The notes: generated by a model not told the origin, from the sequence alone. A stretch of 64,000 bases of DNA from Lachnospiraceae bacterium 3-1 (GCA_000403255.2 KE159582.1:87313-151312); one strand, 5' to 3'. Shown: positions 8,763 through 19,538, numbered from the stretch's first letter. Numbers and translations: made by a program.

Positions 8763-10133
8763 TTGAAACGGACTATCAGCGTTATGACAGGGAAAGGCTC
8801 TGTCAACCACAACAGCAGAAAATTCCACGCAAAGAACACTGACCCGGAGCGTAGCTGTCTGAATGTGGAATACTGCAATGAAAATATCAAGGACGTATAC
8901 CATGAATTATTTGATGAAGCACTTGCCCGGTACAATGAGAAGCAGACCAGAAGTGACCGCATAATTGATGATTATTATGAGAAAATCTGTTCCGGCAAAC
9001 AAGAGAAGCCATTCCATGAGATTATTTTGCAGATAGGCAACAAGGACGATATGGGGGCAAAAACAAAGGACGGACAGCTTGCGGCGAAAATACTTGATGA
9101 ATATATGCAGGACTTTCAGCGGCGCAATCCCACATTGAGAGTGTTCTCTGCCTATCTCCACATGGACGAAGCCACACCGCATCTGCATATAGATTTCGTA
9201 CCCTATACGACTGGAAGCAAGAGAGGGCTTGAAACAAGGGTGTCATTAAAAAAGGCACTGGCAGAACTTGGCTTCAAAGGCGGCACAAGGAGCGAAACGG
9301 AACGTAACCAGTGGGTAGCGGCAGAGAAAGAACATCTTGCGGAGATTATGCTAAAGCATGATATTGAGTGGGAGAAAAAGGGAACACATGAGAAGCATTT
9401 ATCGGTTTTGGATTTTGAGAAAAAGGAACGTGCAAAAGAGGTTGCCGAACTGGAGCAGACAATTTCCGGCAGTAAAGAGGAATTATCCGATATTCTTCAT
9501 CAGCAGATAACGGCAGGGCAGGAAACGGAGCAGATACGGAAAGAGAGCGAAGCAATCCGGCAGGAAGTATCAAAACTTTCCGCTACAAATCATCTTCTCA
9601 AAGAGCAGACGGAAACACTGACAGAAGATAAGGAAAAGTTGCTATCTGAAAATGAAAAGTTGGAAAAACAGCAGAAAAAGTTACAGCAGGAAATCAACAA
9701 AATGGTGCAGTCAAAAGAGGTTATGGAGCACAACATTCACGCCTATGATGAAGATGTAAAATGGCAGTTGGCAGAGCCGGGGGCATTGATGAGCGCAAAG
9801 AATTATCGGGATAAAAAAGCACTTCCGCTTGTGGAGAAATTGAAAGAGGTCGTTAAAAATCTGACTATCAAATGCGTACAGCTTATGGAGCAAAGCAGGA
9901 AGCTGACTGCCAAAGTAGACGGGCAACAGAAACACATTAGCCGTTTGACGGATAAGGTTATGGAGCAGAACGATACCATAGACCGATTGCAGGAAAAAGT
10001 GTCTGATTTGGGGCGTTTGGAGCGTCATTTAGGCAGAGAGCAGGTGCAGTCGATAGTGGAACAGTCAAAGGCGTTAGAACAGGCAGAAAGGGCAATGAAA
10101 CGCCCGAAACGTGCCTTTGAAATGAGCCGATAG
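8763..10133 (+). CDS. MobV-family relaxase (Pre/Mob type), element 1
   Basis: A 456-residue relaxase that would nick oriT and pilot the strand during mobilization. Residues 10-25 carry the GSVNHNSRKF motif and residues 133-142 the metal-binding motif HMDEATPHLH, both diagnostic of the MobV family. Residues about 210-330 are a long coiled coil rich in E, K and Q. The likely start is TTG 8763, because the paralogue's frame also contains R-T-I-S before its first ATG; ATG 8784 is the alternative. It forms an operon with the next small gene. Conjugation machinery is absent, so transfer would depend on a helper. Confidence 0.9.
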   Translation: MKRTISVMTGKGSVNHNSRKFHAKNTDPERSCLNVEYCNENIKDVYHELFDEALARYNEKQTRSDRIIDDYYEKICSGKQEKPFHEIILQIGNKDDMGAKTKDGQLAAKILDEYMQDFQRRNPTLRVFSAYLHMDEATPHLHIDFVPYTTGSKRGLETRVSLKKALAELGFKGGTRSETERNQWVAAEKEHLAEIMLKHDIEWEKKGTHEKHLSVLDFEKKERAKEVAELEQTISGSKEELSDILHQQITAGQETEQIRKESEAIRQEVSKLSATNHLLKEQTETLTEDKEKLLSENEKLEKQQKKLQQEINKMVQSKEVMEHNIHAYDEDVKWQLAEPGALMSAKNYRDKKALPLVEKLKEVVKNLTIKCVQLMEQSRKLTAKVDGQQKHISRLTDKVMEQNDTIDRLQEKVSDLGRLERHLGREQVQSIVEQSKALEQAERAMKRPKRAFEMSR

Positions 10134-10152
10134 GAAAGGGGATTGATAGGAT

Positions 10153-10467
10153 ATGACGGATATGGAGAAGAAAGTTATGATACGGCTGTGTGCTAAAATC
10201 GTAGCAGATACAGACCTTTACGAAACGGACAGGGAAGTGCAAAATCTGATAGACTGGGTATGCCTGTCAGAGCAGATAAAGGAAAACAATAATACAATCC
10301 GCAATCTAACCGGAGAATATAAAAAGATAGAGCCGGATTGCCATGAGGGAGTACGGGCGCAATTGGAGCGCATGAAAGAACTGTGCAAAGAGCGGAATAA
10401 TCTGTATGAGAAGCAGAATGACTTGAAAGGGCAGAAACAGAAGATTGAGAAATCATTGGAGCGATAA
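10153..10467 (+). CDS. Small helical protein downstream of the relaxase
   Basis: A 104-residue, highly charged and almost wholly helical protein with coiled-coil character from residue 35 to the end. It starts 19 bases after the relaxase stop. I do not recognise a family. The place suggests an accessory role in mobilization, perhaps contacting the relaxase coiled coil. Confidence 0.6.
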   Translation: MTDMEKKVMIRLCAKIVADTDLYETDREVQNLIDWVCLSEQIKENNNTIRNLTGEYKKIEPDCHEGVRAQLERMKELCKERNNLYEKQNDLKGQKQKIEKSLER

Positions 10468-10568
10468 GAAATGTGGGGCGTAGCGGTTGCTATGTCCTGT
10501 ATTTTTTGTGGTAAATAAGGAATAAAAGTGGTATAATCAAATGAACAAAGCAGGAGTTAAAGAAAAAA

Positions 10569-10817
10569 ATGGAAGATAAAAAGATATTGCTTGATAATAT
10601 TGATAAAATTCATACAACCGAAATGGGAATTGATAGAATTAAAAGAAACCTAAAAATAGATACAACAGATGTTGTTGAGTACTGTAAAAATAAAGTGTTA
10701 GATAAAAATTGTAACATATACAAACAGGGCAAAAACTGGTATTGTGAGGTTGAAAATATCAAAATTACTATCAATTCATATAGTTATACAATTATCACGG
10801 CACACATTGTTAAATAA
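10569..10817 (+). CDS. DUF3781-like protein
   Basis: An 82-residue protein with the pattern LDNIDKIHTTEMGIDRIKRNL ... VEYCKNKVL ... GKNWYC ... ITINSYSYTIITAHIVK, which I recall as DUF3781. The function is unknown. It is the first of a set of AT-rich cargo genes (10.5-11.9 kb) whose base composition is clearly lower in GC than the mobilization genes before them, suggesting separate acquisition. Confidence 0.75.
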   Translation: MEDKKILLDNIDKIHTTEMGIDRIKRNLKIDTTDVVEYCKNKVLDKNCNIYKQGKNWYCEVENIKITINSYSYTIITAHIVK

Positions 10818-10844
10818 AATCGGGATTTGCGGAAGGTGTTTCCT

Positions 10845-11108
10845 ATGAAAAAAGCAGATATAAAAGCAGTTGTTGAAAATAGGTTCCGTGAACTTGGGGC
10901 AAAGCAATTAGAATTATATCCGTCAGGTATTTGTTGGACAATGAATGGAGAATTTTTTAAAGTATCTACATTAACAGACTTTTGGGTATTAGAGTGGACT
11001 GATAATCATTCTTATGCTTCAAATTACTGTTTTGAAGATATTGCCTCAATGCCATATGATATATCTGAGCAAGAAATAATCTGGCAGGTAGATAAACTAT
11101 TATTGTAG
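10845..11108 (+). CDS. Hypothetical small protein
   Basis: An 87-residue protein starting at ATG 10845, with GGAAGG upstream. It has a predicted helix (residues 2-18), then strands with several Trp and Tyr residues. I do not recognise a family. It lies in the same orientation as its neighbours, in the AT-rich cargo segment. Confidence 0.55.
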   Translation: MKKADIKAVVENRFRELGAKQLELYPSGICWTMNGEFFKVSTLTDFWVLEWTDNHSYASNYCFEDIASMPYDISEQEIIWQVDKLLL

Positions 11109-11132
11109 ATTTGAGTTTATGAGGATAGAACA

Positions 11133-11588
11133 ATGTTCAAGACAGGAAATTATAAGATAGGTTTTGATATATGGGGATTGACGTTGTTTTTGGCAATAAT
11201 GCTCCCTAATTTTATATGGTTTGCTGTTCCTGCTGTTAATGATGTGCTAAGGAACAAATCAGTAACTCCTCTTGTAGATATGATTGCTTCTGTTTTTCAA
11301 GCCGTAATGGTTGTGGCACTATGTGTTATTGTCAATAAATATTGTCAAAAACCTATGAAGAAAGTATTGTTTAGAGGAATTGCTATTTTATTAGTGCTGT
11401 ATTATATTGGCTGGTGCTTATACTATGCAGGAAATATAAATCCAGCGGTAATTATAGATTTGAGTATTGCACCTTGTTTAGCATTTCTATTGTTTTCAAT
11501 ATCAAGAAAAAATGTAGTAGCACTATTATCAGCAAGCATATTTATGTTATGTCATGTTCTGTATGGCATTATGAATTTCATTATGTAA
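11133..11588 (+). CDS. Multi-pass membrane protein
   Basis: A 151-residue protein with about five hydrophobic segments (about residues 13-33, 48-68, 80-100, 105-122, 128-148) and few charged residues between them. It has no signal peptidase site and no recognisable family. It probably sits in the cytoplasmic membrane. Cargo of the first element; function unknown. Confidence 0.6.
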   Translation: MFKTGNYKIGFDIWGLTLFLAIMLPNFIWFAVPAVNDVLRNKSVTPLVDMIASVFQAVMVVALCVIVNKYCQKPMKKVLFRGIAILLVLYYIGWCLYYAGNINPAVIIDLSIAPCLAFLLFSISRKNVVALLSASIFMLCHVLYGIMNFIM

Positions 11589-11625
11589 CTACAAATTCTC
11601 GTTTGTAAAGAGGTATTGTAAGGAT

Positions 11626-11916
11626 ATGAATAAAATTATCAGTTGCTGTGGTGTTATATGTTCTGAATGTGAGTATTATCCGATAGATTGTAAAAGCTGT
11701 CCGATAATCAAAGGACAGGTATTCTGGTTGGAATATACCGACGAAAAAATATGCGGAATATATGATTGTTGTGTAAATACTAAAAAAATAAAGCATTGTG
11801 GAAAGTGTGAGAAAGTTCCTTGTAACAAGTATAATGGTTCTGACCCCACAAAAACTCTTAAAGAAAACAACGAGGATTTAATCAATCAGTTAGCGCAACT
11901 CCGCACAATGGAATAA
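11626..11916 (+). CDS. DUF3795-like cysteine-rich protein
   Basis: A 96-residue protein with twelve or so cysteines arranged as SCCGVICSECEYY, DCKSCP, ICGIYDCC and HCGKCEKVPCNKY. This is the layout of DUF3795 proteins, presumed metal-binding. A direct role is not known. It ends the run of AT-rich cargo genes before the attachment-site region. Confidence 0.75.
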   Translation: MNKIISCCGVICSECEYYPIDCKSCPIIKGQVFWLEYTDEKICGIYDCCVNTKKIKHCGKCEKVPCNKYNGSDPTKTLKENNEDLINQLAQLRTME

Positions 11917-12135
11917 GAATCATATTCTGCCGTTTCTTTTAAAACTGGATATTCCAGTTTATAGGAAAGGTGGGGAAAAGGCATTGTTACGCTTTAGGGG
12001 ATTTTAAATGCTTATTTTATAAGGGATTTAGCAGTAAAAATAATAATTATTGTATATTATGCTATTATCATCAAAACAGGGGCTATGTTGCGTAACGAGG
12101 ACGATTATATTACCTTTCCTTGTTAATGTAATAAT

Positions 12136-12157
12136 TACATGGTGCTAGCACCATGTA
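12136..12157. repeat. 22-bp perfect palindrome
   Basis: TACATGGTGCT is followed directly by its exact reverse complement, without any spacer. Palindromes of this size are typical of dimeric regulator or recombination sites. No gene starts close enough to make the role obvious. Confidence 0.6.
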
Positions 12158-12304
12158 GACATGGCAGTTAAGGAGAAAATCTGTGATACCCGTATGATAC
12201 CTGTTTGCTCTGAAACTGTAAATACGGCGTAAAATATGGATATTATGGCTATGAAAACCCTTAAAAAGTAATTAAATATTTAACAATTATGTTATGGTTA
12301 TAGG

Positions 12305-12315
12305 GAGTTCGAATA
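12305..12315. repeat. Candidate attachment core, left copy
   Basis: GAGTTCGAATA here is repeated at 31,113-31,123 in the same orientation. The core resembles the T-loop of a tRNA gene, a common target of tyrosine integrases. The pair would enclose the XRE-xis-int-RepA-MobV element. Confidence 0.4.
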
Positions 12316-12490
12316 AACAAAAATGCTTAGTAAATCCAGTGTTTATGCGGGGTTGCGGGCTTTAGAAAGGTCTTTTGATAACAAATTGATAACAGTCGTT
12401 TGAGTGCGATTATTCTTGCTGTCAAGTGGTTTGTTGGTGGGGGAATGATTTGTAAGCGGTTTAGATGACTGGCATAAATCCATATTTAAA

Positions 12491-12546
12491 ACGCCCTTAG
12501 CTGTGGGTAGGAACTCATGGCTAAGGGTGTTTTTTGTTGTGCTTGT
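12491..12546. terminator. Bidirectional terminator
   Basis: ACGCCCTTAGC pairs with GCTAAGGGTGT and a run of Ts follows on the plus strand. On the minus strand the same stem is followed by TTTT, so it can end the XRE gene that stops at 12,546. Confidence 0.75.
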
Positions 12547-13076
12547 TAATCAGTTTTTAGTTTGTCCTTGAACTGTTCAACCAAGGTATCACTCAATTCC
12601 TTAGAGGAGACTTTCGCCCAATGCTGCGTGGTGTCAAACTTCGGGTAATTGTACCGCCACTGGTCGTAATCTTCCCTGCTGATTTCCTCGGCAGAGAGTT
12701 TTACAGCCTGTTCCTGCCAAGCGGTAAGCATTTGCAGTAACTCGGCGGCATCCTTACTTTTGTCTTTGTTGACTTTCAAACAGACTTCTCCGTCTGCTTC
12801 ACTGATAGTAAGTCCGTAAATGTCTTCAAGGGCAAATAAGGTGTGCATAAGCCCGATGTAGCTGTCAATGTCTGGTATGTCAAGAGCTTCTGGCATAACG
12901 TCCATAGCCTGTGCCAGAGCAGCCGTTAAGTCTGCCTTTGGTTTGCGTGAGCCAGTTTCGTACTGCGCCAGACGCACGTCTGCGCTCCGTTCGGGAAACC
13001 CGACAAGCATACCAAGATATTTCTGTGTCATGCCCCGCATAATGCGGAAAAAATGTATTCTTTCGCCAATTGCCAT
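12546..13076 (-). CDS. XRE-family regulator of element 2
   Basis: A 176-residue repressor-like protein. The helix-turn-helix (about 5-60) reads ERIHFFRIMRGMTQKYLGML ... RLAQYETGSRKPK. The C-terminal half is helical and Trp-rich and may sense an inducer or partner. It is divergent from the xis-int genes, and the region between them holds repeated AAAAAAGTTTA motifs that may be its operators. It is probably the switch that keeps excision genes silent. Confidence 0.8.
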   Translation of the reverse strand: MAIGERIHFFRIMRGMTQKYLGMLVGFPERSADVRLAQYETGSRKPKADLTAALAQAMDVMPEALDIPDIDSYIGLMHTLFALEDIYGLTISEADGEVCLKVNKDKSKDAAELLQMLTAWQEQAVKLSAEEISREDYDQWRYNYPKFDTTQHWAKVSSKELSDTLVEQFKDKLKTD

Positions 13077-13148
13077 AGTGTTTCACTCCTTGTTCGTATG
13101 TTTATAAGGAGTATAACATATATGCTTAGAGAAAGTCGAGAATAAGTG

Positions 13149-13235
13149 AAACAAAAAAGTTTAATATTTTCTTGCAAACCTATTGACAGTAGCAAAAAAG
13201 TTTAGTATTATGGATTAAGCAAAAACGCTTAACAA
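13149..13235 (+). promoter_or_regulatory. xis-int promoter with repeated operator-like motifs
   Basis: TTGACA (13,183-13,188) and TATTAT (13,206-13,211) are separated by 17 bases. AAAAAAGTTTA occurs at about 13,153 and again within the spacer at about 13,194, and a related AGCAAAAACGCTT follows. The overlap of one copy with the promoter fits repression by the divergent XRE protein. Confidence 0.7.
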
Positions 13236-13250
13236 GAAAGGAGAAGTTAT

Positions 13251-13451
13251 ATGGACAACAAATTTATCCGTGTGGACGAGGTGGTGCAGGAGCTTTCCGT
13301 ATCGAAGCCTTACGCCTATAAGCTCATCAAGAAATTAAATGACGAGCTGAAGGAGCAGGGGTTTATCACGATTGCAGGGAGAGTGAACCGCCAGTATTTT
13401 CAAGAAAGGTTTTACGGGGCAGAAGAAAAACAGGGAAAGGAGATGGAGTAA
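13251..13451 (+). CDS. Excisionase-like DNA-binding protein
   Basis: A 66-residue winged-helix or MerR-type DNA-binding protein. VDEVVQELSVSKPYAYKLIKKLNDEL is the recognition helix region, followed by a wing GRVNRQYFQERF. Its stop abuts the integrase start with no spacing, the standard xis-int arrangement. It is likely to direct excision and may also bind its own promoter. Confidence 0.8.
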   Translation: MDNKFIRVDEVVQELSVSKPYAYKLIKKLNDELKEQGFITIAGRVNRQYFQERFYGAEEKQGKEME

Positions 13452-14531
13452 ATGCCAGTATTTAAGAACGAGGGCAACGGCACTTGGTATGTGATGGCTC
13501 GGTATGTGAACTGGAAAGGTGAACGTAAGCAGAAGTGTAAGCGTGGGTTTGCTACAAAACGTGAAGCGCAGGAGTGGGAGCGCAAGTTCCAGCTACAAAA
13601 TTCCGCTGACCTTGACATGGATTTTGAAGCCTTTACAGAGCTTTATGCGAATGATGTCAAGAACCGACTGAAAGAGAACACTTGGCTGACAAAGGAGCAT
13701 ATAATTCGGACGAAGATTCTCCCGTTCTTTGGGAAAATGAAAATTAGTGAGATTGGCACAAAGGAAATCATCGCATGGCAGAATGAACTGCTTGCCTACC
13801 GTGACGAAAAGCGCAATCCCTATTCGCAGACGTATCTGAAAACCGTCCACAACCAGCTTTCCGCTATCTTCAACCATGCGGTGAGGTATTACGACCTCCG
13901 CTCCAACCCTGCGGCAAAGGCGGGGAACATGGGGAGCGAGGAACACAAGGAAATGCTGTTCTGGACGAAAGAGGAATATAAGAAGTTTGCGGATGAAATG
14001 ATGGACAAGCCAGTTTCCTATTATGCGTTCCAGATGCTTTACTGGTGCGGAATCCGAGAGGGCGAATTATTAGCCCTGACCGCCGCTGATTTCAATTTTG
14101 ATAAGGAAACAGTCACGATTAACAAATCCTATCAGCGTCTGCATGGCGAAGATGTGATTACTTCTCCGAAAACGAAAAAGAGCAACCGCACAATTAAAAT
14201 GCCGAAGTTTCTCTGTGAGGAAATGCAGGAATATATCGGTATGTTGTACGGCTTAAAGAAGAAAGACCGCATTTTCACGGTAACAAAAAGCTATCTCCAT
14301 CACGAGATGGACAGGGGCGCAAAAGCCGCAGGGGTGAAACGCATACGGATTCACGATTTACGCCACAGCCACATCAGCTTGCTGATTGACATGGGGTTCT
14401 CGGCGGTGGCGATTGCTGACCGTGTGGGGCATGAGAGCATTGAAATCAATTACCGCTATGCACATTTGTTTCCATCAAAGCAGACAGAGATGGCAGACAG
14501 GCTTGACGATTTAGGGAAGGGGGATTTTTGA
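13452..14531 (+). CDS. int: Tyrosine integrase, Tn916 type
   Basis: A 359-residue site-specific recombinase. The N-terminus has the arm-binding AP2-like fold (about 1-55: TWYVMARYVNWKG, KRGFATKREAQEWE), then a SAM-like core-binding domain (about 60-160) and the catalytic domain. The arginine lies in WCGIREGELL, the HxxR box in HDLRHSH, and the terminal His and Tyr in GHESIEINYRYAH. All catalytic positions are intact, so this element could still be active. It is cotranscribed with xis and the MobC-like gene. Confidence 0.93.
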   Translation: MPVFKNEGNGTWYVMARYVNWKGERKQKCKRGFATKREAQEWERKFQLQNSADLDMDFEAFTELYANDVKNRLKENTWLTKEHIIRTKILPFFGKMKISEIGTKEIIAWQNELLAYRDEKRNPYSQTYLKTVHNQLSAIFNHAVRYYDLRSNPAAKAGNMGSEEHKEMLFWTKEEYKKFADEMMDKPVSYYAFQMLYWCGIREGELLALTAADFNFDKETVTINKSYQRLHGEDVITSPKTKKSNRTIKMPKFLCEEMQEYIGMLYGLKKKDRIFTVTKSYLHHEMDRGAKAAGVKRIRIHDLRHSHISLLIDMGFSAVAIADRVGHESIEINYRYAHLFPSKQTEMADRLDDLGKGDF

Positions 14532-14532
14532 T

Positions 14533-14868
14533 ATGTCGGCAAAGAATTTAGACAACTGTAACCGTTGGAGAAATAAAACCGTCGCCTTTCGGGTATCTCC
14601 TGAAGAAAATGAGCGGATTGACAAAGCGGTGCGGCTTTCGGGGCTTACCAAGCAGGACTATATCACAAGGCGGCTTTTGTGCCAAGATGTGGTCGTGCAG
14701 GGCAATCCGAGGGTGTATAAGGCTCTCCGCAATGAGCTTGCCGCTGTCCTTGCAGAATTACAGAGAATTGAAGCAGGCGGCAGCGTTGACAACGAATTAT
14801 TAGATACTATCGAATTGATTGCTATTATCCTCGGCGGTCTGAAAGGAGAGTGTGAAGATGGCGAATAA
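14533..14868 (+). CDS. MobC-like mobilization protein, element 2
   Basis: A 111-residue protein with a ribbon-helix-helix start (KTVAFRVSPEENERIDKAV ... KQDYITRRLL) and a helical tail. It matches the 6,912-7,301 protein in place and pattern. It starts one base after the integrase stop and overlaps the next gene by 11 bases, giving one operon xis-int-mobC-repA. Confidence 0.65.
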   Translation: MSAKNLDNCNRWRNKTVAFRVSPEENERIDKAVRLSGLTKQDYITRRLLCQDVVVQGNPRVYKALRNELAAVLAELQRIEAGGSVDNELLDTIELIAIILGGLKGECEDGE

Positions 14869-15955
14869 AAAAGAAACGGCTGTCCCGAATGTATCTGTTG
14901 GCGCAGATACGGGGCAACCGCTTAATGTAAACAATAACAGTATAACCAATTACCCGCCGAAAAACAATAGCAAAGTCCTTGAAATTGTTTCTATGGCAGA
15001 ATTGTATGATTCTGTATATCCGAGCAAGCCGCCCTTGATTGACGGTCTGCTCTACCCTGGGACTTATCTATTCGTAGGTGCGCCGAAGCTTGGAAAGAGC
15101 TTCCTTATGGTGCAGATTGCCTACCATATCAGTATGGGTGTGCCGCTATGGGAATATCCCGCCCGAAAAGGAACGGTCTTGTACCTTGCCCTTGAAGATG
15201 ATTACCGCCGCCTGCAGGAAAGGCTGTACCGTATGTTTGGAACGGACGGGGCAGACAGTTTATTCTTTTCTGTTTCGGCGGGTAATCTTGGAAACGGATT
15301 GGATGAACAGTTGCAGGAATTTATGAAACAGCATACCGATACAAAACTGATTATTATTGACACGCTCCAAAAGGTGCGGGAAGTCGGCGGGGACAATTAC
15401 AGTTACGCAAACGACTATGAAATCATTACAAGGCTGAAACAGTTTGCAGACAGCTATGGTATCTGCCTCCTGCTTGTCCATCATACCAGAAAGCAAGGTT
15501 CTGATGATAAGTTTGACATGATTTCGGGGACTACTGGCTTGCTCGGTGCGGCTGACGGTGCGTTCCTGTTGCAGAAAGAAAAACGCATCGGCAATGCCGC
15601 CACGCTTGAAGTGTCGGGCAGAGACCAGCAAGAGCAGAAACTCTATCTCCTCCGCAATCCCGAAACATTGTTATGGGATTTTCAAAAGGCAGAAACAGAA
15701 CTTTGGAAAGAGCCGCCAGAGCCTTTACTTGAGGAAATAGACAAAAGAATTACTGCCGACTGCCCCTTGTGGCAGGGGACGGCGACGGAGCTTGCGGCTT
15801 GGCTGAAAACGGAGTTACAGCCGAACAGCCTTGCACGGAGATTGAATGTCCTGTCGGGACGTTTACTCAACGAATACGGCATTTTCTATAAGCGGGAGCG
15901 GTATCATGAGGGACGGATGATAAAACTGTACCGTGGGGAGCGTGACGGTATGTGA
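14858..15955 (+). CDS. RepA-like RecA-fold ATPase, element 2
   Basis: A 365-residue ATPase. A low-complexity start (about 1-40, rich in N) precedes Walker A VGAPKLGKSF (about 75-85), a Walker B strand LIIIDTL and LLLVHHTRKQ. The C-terminal 100 residues resemble a winged helix. ATG 14,858 is eight bases after GAAAGGAG. It is distinct from the first element's RepA-like protein but fills the same place. The repeats that begin in its last codons suggest an origin it could act on. Confidence 0.8.
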   Translation: MANKKETAVPNVSVGADTGQPLNVNNNSITNYPPKNNSKVLEIVSMAELYDSVYPSKPPLIDGLLYPGTYLFVGAPKLGKSFLMVQIAYHISMGVPLWEYPARKGTVLYLALEDDYRRLQERLYRMFGTDGADSLFFSVSAGNLGNGLDEQLQEFMKQHTDTKLIIIDTLQKVREVGGDNYSYANDYEIITRLKQFADSYGICLLLVHHTRKQGSDDKFDMISGTTGLLGAADGAFLLQKEKRIGNAATLEVSGRDQQEQKLYLLRNPETLLWDFQKAETELWKEPPEPLLEEIDKRITADCPLWQGTATELAAWLKTELQPNSLARRLNVLSGRLLNEYGIFYKRERYHEGRMIKLYRGERDGM

Positions 15956-16022
15956 CGGTGTGACGGTATTTTTAGGAGCGGGGTGCGGTACTGGAATAAC
16001 CGTCACACCGACGCAAACCGTC
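15944..16022. repeat. Iteron-like GACGGT repeats at the end of repA
   Basis: GACGGT occurs in direct orientation at 15,944, 15,954 and 15,962 and inverted (ACCGTC) at 15,999 and 16,017. Direct repeats beside a replication-type ATPase gene resemble iterons of small replicons. The first copies overlap the coding end. Confidence 0.5.
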
Positions 16023-16128
16023 GCGGATAAAGTTTTTGCGGGGTGGGGCAAGCTCCATAAGGAAGATGCCCCAAAGTCTTATTTTTACATATAATTATTC
16101 TCGTGTTGTGTGATAGTATAACCTATGG

Positions 16129-17841
<1,713 letters not shown>

Positions 17842-17913
17842 TTATCATACCATATCTGTTATAATACTTCAACGCTTTAAAGTCTTAATCTTATCTCAGT
17901 TGTTGCTTGTCTC

Positions 17914-18177
17914 TCATGGCTTTTGGAGAATACGCTCTGCCTTTTCCTTTATGCTTTCTTTGGATGCTGCATTAAAATGAGTATTGACGGTATAAACTGT
18001 CCCATCTATCTCTTTCTGGAAATTGATTGGATGAGGATATTGTGACCTGCAAAACCATGCTAACCGTTCTTCTTTTGTCATGGATGAAAGGCAGTCCGTA
18101 ATCCCATCAATCATCTGACGGATGGCGGTTTCTTCTAAAAATTCTTCTTTTTCTGTGCCTCTAAAAGGCTCATTCAT
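17914..18177 (-). CDS. Small protein coupled to the MOBP relaxase
   Basis: An 87-residue protein starting at ATG 18,177, with GGAGG upstream and an ATGA overlap with the relaxase stop. It contains a helical N-terminus (residues 10-45) and VYTVNTHFNAAS, giving a compact domain I do not recognise but often see after relaxase genes in Tn4451-like elements. Function unknown. Confidence 0.65.
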   Translation of the reverse strand: MNEPFRGTEKEEFLEETAIRQMIDGITDCLSSMTKEERLAWFCRSQYPHPINFQKEIDGTVYTVNTHFNAASKESIKEKAERILQKP

Positions 18178-19538
18178 CGAAATGTTTCCTCCCTCCTGTG
18201 TTCTGTTTTTACTGGCTGTTTCTGTCGATTTGACCGCTGATTTTCCATCGTGTCGTGGATTTGGTCTAAGCAATTGTCGATATGGGCAGAGCGTTTTTCA
18301 ATCCCGTCTGCATATTTCAGCCGCTTTCTAAGTTCCGTTATCTGTTCTGTCACACTCTGTTTTTCTGCTCGGAGAGTCTCTTTTTCGGCTGGTAAAGCAC
18401 GGCGTACCTTGTTCCGCAAGTGCTGGCGGTAGTCGATAAGTTTATTCATTTCGGTCTGGTTTTTCTCCCTGTCGGCGTGTAAGTCGGAGAGTGTAGAGAT
18501 ATTATGCTTTGACATATACTGTACCTGTGCGGTAATCTCATCCAGTTTCCGAAGCTCCTCTTTCATCATCGGGCTTGTCGGCTTGTAGTCCGTGCCTTTG
18601 GGAAATATCCCTAACTGATAGCACCAGTAGTAATATAACGCTAAGATTCCCGTGGTTTTCTGATGCGGCTTCCATGCTTTTTTGTACTGCTCTGGCATAT
18701 GCGGGGAGTAGGAAATCCTCGCTTTGTAGTTCCCATATCGGGAAGTCCCTCCTAAACATGACCGTATGAAATCGGGCGTCAGCCTCTCGTCAAGCGTGTC
18801 TAACCTTTTGAAATGCTTATACTGTGGCAACTTCATTTTCCAATGGCTGCCCGAAAAATCAACCTCATATCCCTTGTCGGTAAGATATTTCATCATGTGC
18901 TGTAAATCCCTGCTCCCGTTGATTGCTTCCCTTAAATCTTCCCGATAGACGTTGTATCTTGTCGGCTTTCCGCTTTTTTCATCCAGATACAGCGGTCTTG
19001 AGGGGGCTTTCTTCGGGTTGTCAATTACCGACAGTCCGTACTCAAGGCACAATCGGTCGGACACTTTCCTTAACCTTTTCTGCTCCGATTTTGAGTAATT
19101 ATATTTGCTCCCATCCAGATAAGAAACGGAGTTGAAGCAGAAATGATTATGCAGATGTCCTTTGTCAAGGTGGGTGGCAACAATTATCTGGTACTTGTCG
19201 CCCCACATCTCCCTTGCTAGCTTCAACCCGATTTCATGGCACTGTTCGGGCGTTACCTCGTCTGGCTTGAAGCTCTGGTAGCCGTGCCAAGCGATATATC
19301 CGCCTGTCTTTTGGTACTGTTTTTTTGTCAAAATCATCTGCTGTAATGCTGTTTCTTTCAGACAGTTGATTGCGGAAACATACTCGCTCTCATTTGTTTT
19401 AAATGGATTCTTCACATAGGAGAATACGTCAAAGAAGTCCTGCATTTCCCGATTCGGCACGGTCTTTTCTGGGTTTTCTATATAGTTAATCACGTCTTTT
19501 ATGCTCCCTTTGACATGCCATAGGCTCGTTACCGCCAT
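18174..19538 (-). CDS. MOBP-type relaxase
   Basis: A 454-residue relaxase of the PF03432 type. The key motif THLDKGHLHNHFCFNSV (about residues 150-166) is the three-histidine metal site, and the preceding YIAWHGYQSFKPDEVTPE is also typical. A tyrosine in the N-terminal KDVINYIENPEK segment is the probable nicking residue. Coiled coil covers about 350-430. It is cotranscribed with MobC (one-base gap) and the small downstream gene. No type IV secretion genes occur nearby, so the element is mobilizable rather than self-transmissible. Confidence 0.9.
   Translation of the reverse strand: MAVTSLWHVKGSIKDVINYIENPEKTVPNREMQDFFDVFSYVKNPFKTNESEYVSAINCLKETALQQMILTKKQYQKTGGYIAWHGYQSFKPDEVTPEQCHEIGLKLAREMWGDKYQIIVATHLDKGHLHNHFCFNSVSYLDGSKYNYSKSEQKRLRKVSDRLCLEYGLSVIDNPKKAPSRPLYLDEKSGKPTRYNVYREDLREAINGSRDLQHMMKYLTDKGYEVDFSGSHWKMKLPQYKHFKRLDTLDERLTPDFIRSCLGGTSRYGNYKARISYSPHMPEQYKKAWKPHQKTTGILALYYYWCYQLGIFPKGTDYKPTSPMMKEELRKLDEITAQVQYMSKHNISTLSDLHADREKNQTEMNKLIDYRQHLRNKVRRALPAEKETLRAEKQSVTEQITELRKRLKYADGIEKRSAHIDNCLDQIHDTMENQRSNRQKQPVKTEHRREETFR

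Larger units (their letters stand above)
11917..12490. other. Non-coding junction region between elements 1 and 2
   Basis: No gene is visible. It holds a 22-bp perfect palindrome (12,136-12,157), a possible attachment core (12,305-12,315) and AT-rich spacer. Its place between the last cargo gene of one element and the regulator of the next fits an element-element junction. Confidence 0.5.

Noticed and set aside
8477..8842. Open frame of 121 codons across the leader of the first MobV gene
   Set aside because: It runs through the hairpin block and into the relaxase gene in another frame, has no ribosome binding site or domain, and the same region ahead of the second MobV gene does not keep the frame.
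15956..16128. Small gene between repA and the TnpX-like gene
   Set aside because: The region consists of repeats and AT-rich DNA without a start codon in a usable frame.
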